A DNA stretch of 64,000 nucleotides, taken from NCBI RefSeq assembly GCF_037126465.1, contig NC_088210.1, positions 27,305,511-27,369,510 of the forward strand, in the 5' to 3' direction. The stretch comes from Ornithodoros turicata. Lineage: Eukaryota; Arthropoda; Arachnida; Ixodida; Argasidae. Shown here in pieces: positions 61,271-64,000 of the stretch. Under the pieces are notes generated by a model that saw nothing but the letters and a program-made list of their open reading frames with translations, was not told the DNA's origin and did no database searches. Each line of letters opens with the position of its first letter. Positions within the stretch are counted from its first letter, which is position 1. The position numbers were made by a program, and so were the translations under genes.

Positions 61271-64000
61271 GTATCGCTGGCTCCGTATAAATATAAGCAT
61301 GTAGAACGGAGTCCTTCTGCGGAATGCCAATGTGCTCTCCGTGCAGCGGGCTTATGTACAACGGAACCAGACTGTACGTGACCGCGGGGAAAGTCACGCT
61401 TTGATTTCGCACCGACTGACACGTATTTGATCGTTGCCGGTTAATTAATAATGCCGCAATACCGCCTTCCCTCCCCCATCAAGGCTACATTTACTGAGGG
61501 AAATGGCGGTGTGGGGCAGGGCGGATTGATCCGAACCGCTTCTAATCGCCAGTATTAATCATTTCGCAGTCGGTTCTTTACTCACTCTCTCTCTCTCTCG
61601 GTCTCTCTCTCTCTCTCACTATAGAGTTTGCGGGAGATTGTGGATACAGATATCAGAAAACTGCGTCGTGCGATTTGGAAGGAAAATTACCATATTGAAA
61701 GAGTTATCTGAGCACGGAACGGTGTAATGACTAGGAACGAGCGGTGGGGGTCGATGCAACGATAAATGGAAGTTGAGCTGCACTCATGTCGGAACGTCTA
61801 TGTAAAGACTGTGGCAATACATAGCTGTGTAAAGGTAAGCTTTACAGCGATGGCCTGTGGAACAAGAACAACAGTACGATGATGACATGAAGTGCTTCAC
61901 CGCAAGAGGTTTGGAACCCTCCCCAAATGTATACCGCCCATGATACATATGTGTACTCGGGGATAGTAACCTGCAATCATGCAGTTTTCTCAAAGTGACA
62001 ACGTGTCTGAATTCCCAGCTAAAGCCGCGCAATAATGCGGTGAGGGGGGGTCTTACTCGGCTCGCGCAAGATGAATGAAACAACAGGCAGTATGTCCTCG
62101 AATCGCGTATAGTTCAGAAGTGTGACGGTGACCTTAGCGCCCTCCTCGACATTTTGTAGTTTCATTATGTATGTATTACCACGTTAGTCATTTTGTACAG
62201 TCACCATCCCAAACTCGCTGCGTTTTGTGAATATGCATGATTACTGCACGAAACGAAACTCTACAAAAGACTTCTTCTTCCTCTCTTTTTTTTTTTTTTT
62301 TTTGTTGCCTTGTTGCTTCATGTACTTGCATTTTTCAATTACCTTTGTATTACTTTATTTTCTTTCTTCCGAGTTTACCTTGCCTTCACTTTTTTTTTCT
62401 TCACGACATCCGATAAAGCTCTTTTTTTGCACTCAATAGATCAATACCATGCAAGGAACTTACATAAATATCACTTTATTACAGCAACGACACCTTTTTA
62501 CAGAGCATGCTCTTTGAAACAGAAAGAAGATCGTTCCAATCTACATCGGAAGCGCGAAGTCGCAGGATCGCTCTGCTAGATTATTCTTTTTTCTTTTTCT
62601 TTTTTTTTAACTATGATGTGGTTTCTTCCCTTCTATCCCCAACCTCTTTGGATTATTTCTTTGTCTGTTTTTCGCTTCTTCTTTGGTTTCACCGTTTTCT
62701 TTTTTTTAACGGAAGCGGAACCACGTTACAGCGGACGTGACATCGCTTGGGATTGTTCTTCGTTGATAAATGACCCCGCGTTCGCTATAACCGGGATTTT
62801 AATTCTTCGAATACGTGATTTACAGCGATTTGTTTTCAGTTTCCCCGCAAGGTAGTGCATCGTCCGTCAAACAAAATCGAAAAAAAAGGAAGTAGAAGAA
62901 AAGGAACACACAGAGAACGGGATGACGTGTATAACGTTAACTGGTTACTTGTAACATTTGATCACATCCCTCGTGTACGTGGGTGTGCTATGAGTATTGT
63001 CATACAGCACAGGAAACAAAAGCCAAACATACGAGAAAGTAACGACAAGCGGTTGTTCTAATAAAATGACGTAGACAGGCAGAGAAGAACGATAAGGGAA
63101 CGGGGAACTGCAGTAAGGAAGGCGTGCTACTATGGCCCCACACAACGGTCGGATTAGAAAACTAATATCCGGGTGAGCATCGTTATATTTTTAAGGGATG
63201 TACGGGAAACACGACACAAGTTATAAGCAGTGAATTTTTCTTTTTACCAAAAAATTAATCACACACATAAATAAGAGCGCTTTCGTCAGAATTGAAGCCT
63301 ACATTATATCGGCCCCAGGTAGGAGCAGCAAAGCGTAATTAAGCGGCATCGATATTGTGGAGATAAATCATGCCAACGTTCCTGGCGCTCTTTCACATCC
63401 AGGTGACCAAGACACAGCTGAAGATGACTTATACGAAAGTAACAATAAGAGCTCATCTTTTGCCCTCCCTCCCTCCTCCTTTCCCTTCTTTTTTTATGTA
63501 GTAAACATATTCCCCATCTTTTGCGCTTTCCTTTCTTCCTGGTTTTGTTTTACGCGACATCTTCAGAGTCTTGCTCATGGTTATCCTGTTCGATACGTTC
63601 ATTGGTAGGCTCTCTGATCGTGTGGCGCGGTACGTATCGGTGACGAGTACGGGAACACACATGTCGTAGAAACGTACTTACGCTCCGAAAGGTTAATTTT
63701 CGTTATGTTTTGTTTGTTAGACACGTCCTTTATAAGCCAATATTTTAAATATATTTTCCTGATATTCTTTCACTGTGATTACTTTTGAGAAGCCATAAGT
63801 TGAGTTGAGTTGATAAGACAAGAAAAAAAAAATGGAGAAATAGGCACTCATTACGAGAGCCCGCTACCCCAGATCACTTAGGAAAACACAAATGGCTATC
63901 TCCAATGAAACCAGTGAGTGACAAAGACTCTCAGTCAGTCACTCACACACACACACACAAGCCATGTTTTCGTTTTCCTCATTTTTTCTTGCGCTTATAA
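61271..64000. other. Unassigned stretch to window end
   Basis: No gene is recognised. CT runs at 61583-61618, T-runs at 62287-62303 and around 62400 and 62600, (CA)n at 63943-63959. A possible weak (CAA)n/GATGATGACATG retroposon remnant lies at 61862-61910. T-rich runs account for the phenylalanine-rich frames. Confidence 0.45.

Overview
This window looks like gene-poor, repeat-dense nuclear DNA from an arachnid, most likely a tick. The grounds are the tRNA-derived SINEs and their characteristic body sequences, the abundance of TA-flanked MITEs and the absence of bacterial-style coding. I recognise the SINE types from general knowledge of tick genomes and cannot confirm the species. Nearly all open reading frames are chance frames or lie inside repeats. 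There are no rRNA genes, convincing intact tRNA genes or CRISPR arrays.

The best single-copy gene signal is a minus-strand first coding exon at about 31.8-32.4 kb. It has a CpG-rich leader with a perfect GCGCATGCGC (NRF-1/Ewg-type) palindrome and an adjoining GA tract, two upstream ORFs, an ATG in good context preceded by an in-frame stop, a 29-codon signal-peptide-like segment, and a consensus splice donor. Everything to the left (1-31.8 kb) could be intron 1 of that gene or sequence beyond it; I found no second exon. A weak plus-strand terminal-exon candidate with a poly(A) signal lies near 40.86 kb.

The rest is layered mobile DNA. (1) tRNA-derived SINEs share a head and body but carry two different 3' tails (at 1, 11.6, 15.3, 17.1, 45.1, 50.7, 52.7 and 57.7 kb). 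Two other SINEs (9.6 and 55.5 kb) share a different core. (2) Three MITE groups (A, B, C) have different bodies but the same terminus, roughly CACTCTTAGAAAAA, and TA target duplications; they form an end-to-end nest at 45.4-46.4 kb. (3) Fold-back elements have long inverted arms (1.2, 3.6, 19.8-20.6, 28.3-29.0, 30.6 and 42.7-43.1 kb). (4) A small palindromic family (D) is built from CCAATATTGG units (4.4, 11.8, 38.2 kb). (5) A 5'-truncated non-LTR retrotransposon (26.2-27.6 kb) sits inside a MITE-A copy and itself contains a 54-bp retroposed tail with an 11-bp target duplication. Two further copies of its 3' tail lie at 13.3 and 14.3 kb. (6) A retroposon family ends in (GTT)n. (7) A ~125-bp-unit tandem array lies at 34.4-35.3 kb, with a stray inverted unit at 19.1 kb.

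The most interesting points are the nested 26.2-28.2 kb locus, the MITE families that appear to share a transposase, the chimeric fold-back at 45.9 kb, the SINE tail swap, hammerhead-like motifs, several near-perfect long hairpins that could make double-stranded RNA, and the promoter plus first exon at 32 kb. Coordinates of repeat edges were read by eye and may be off by a few bases.
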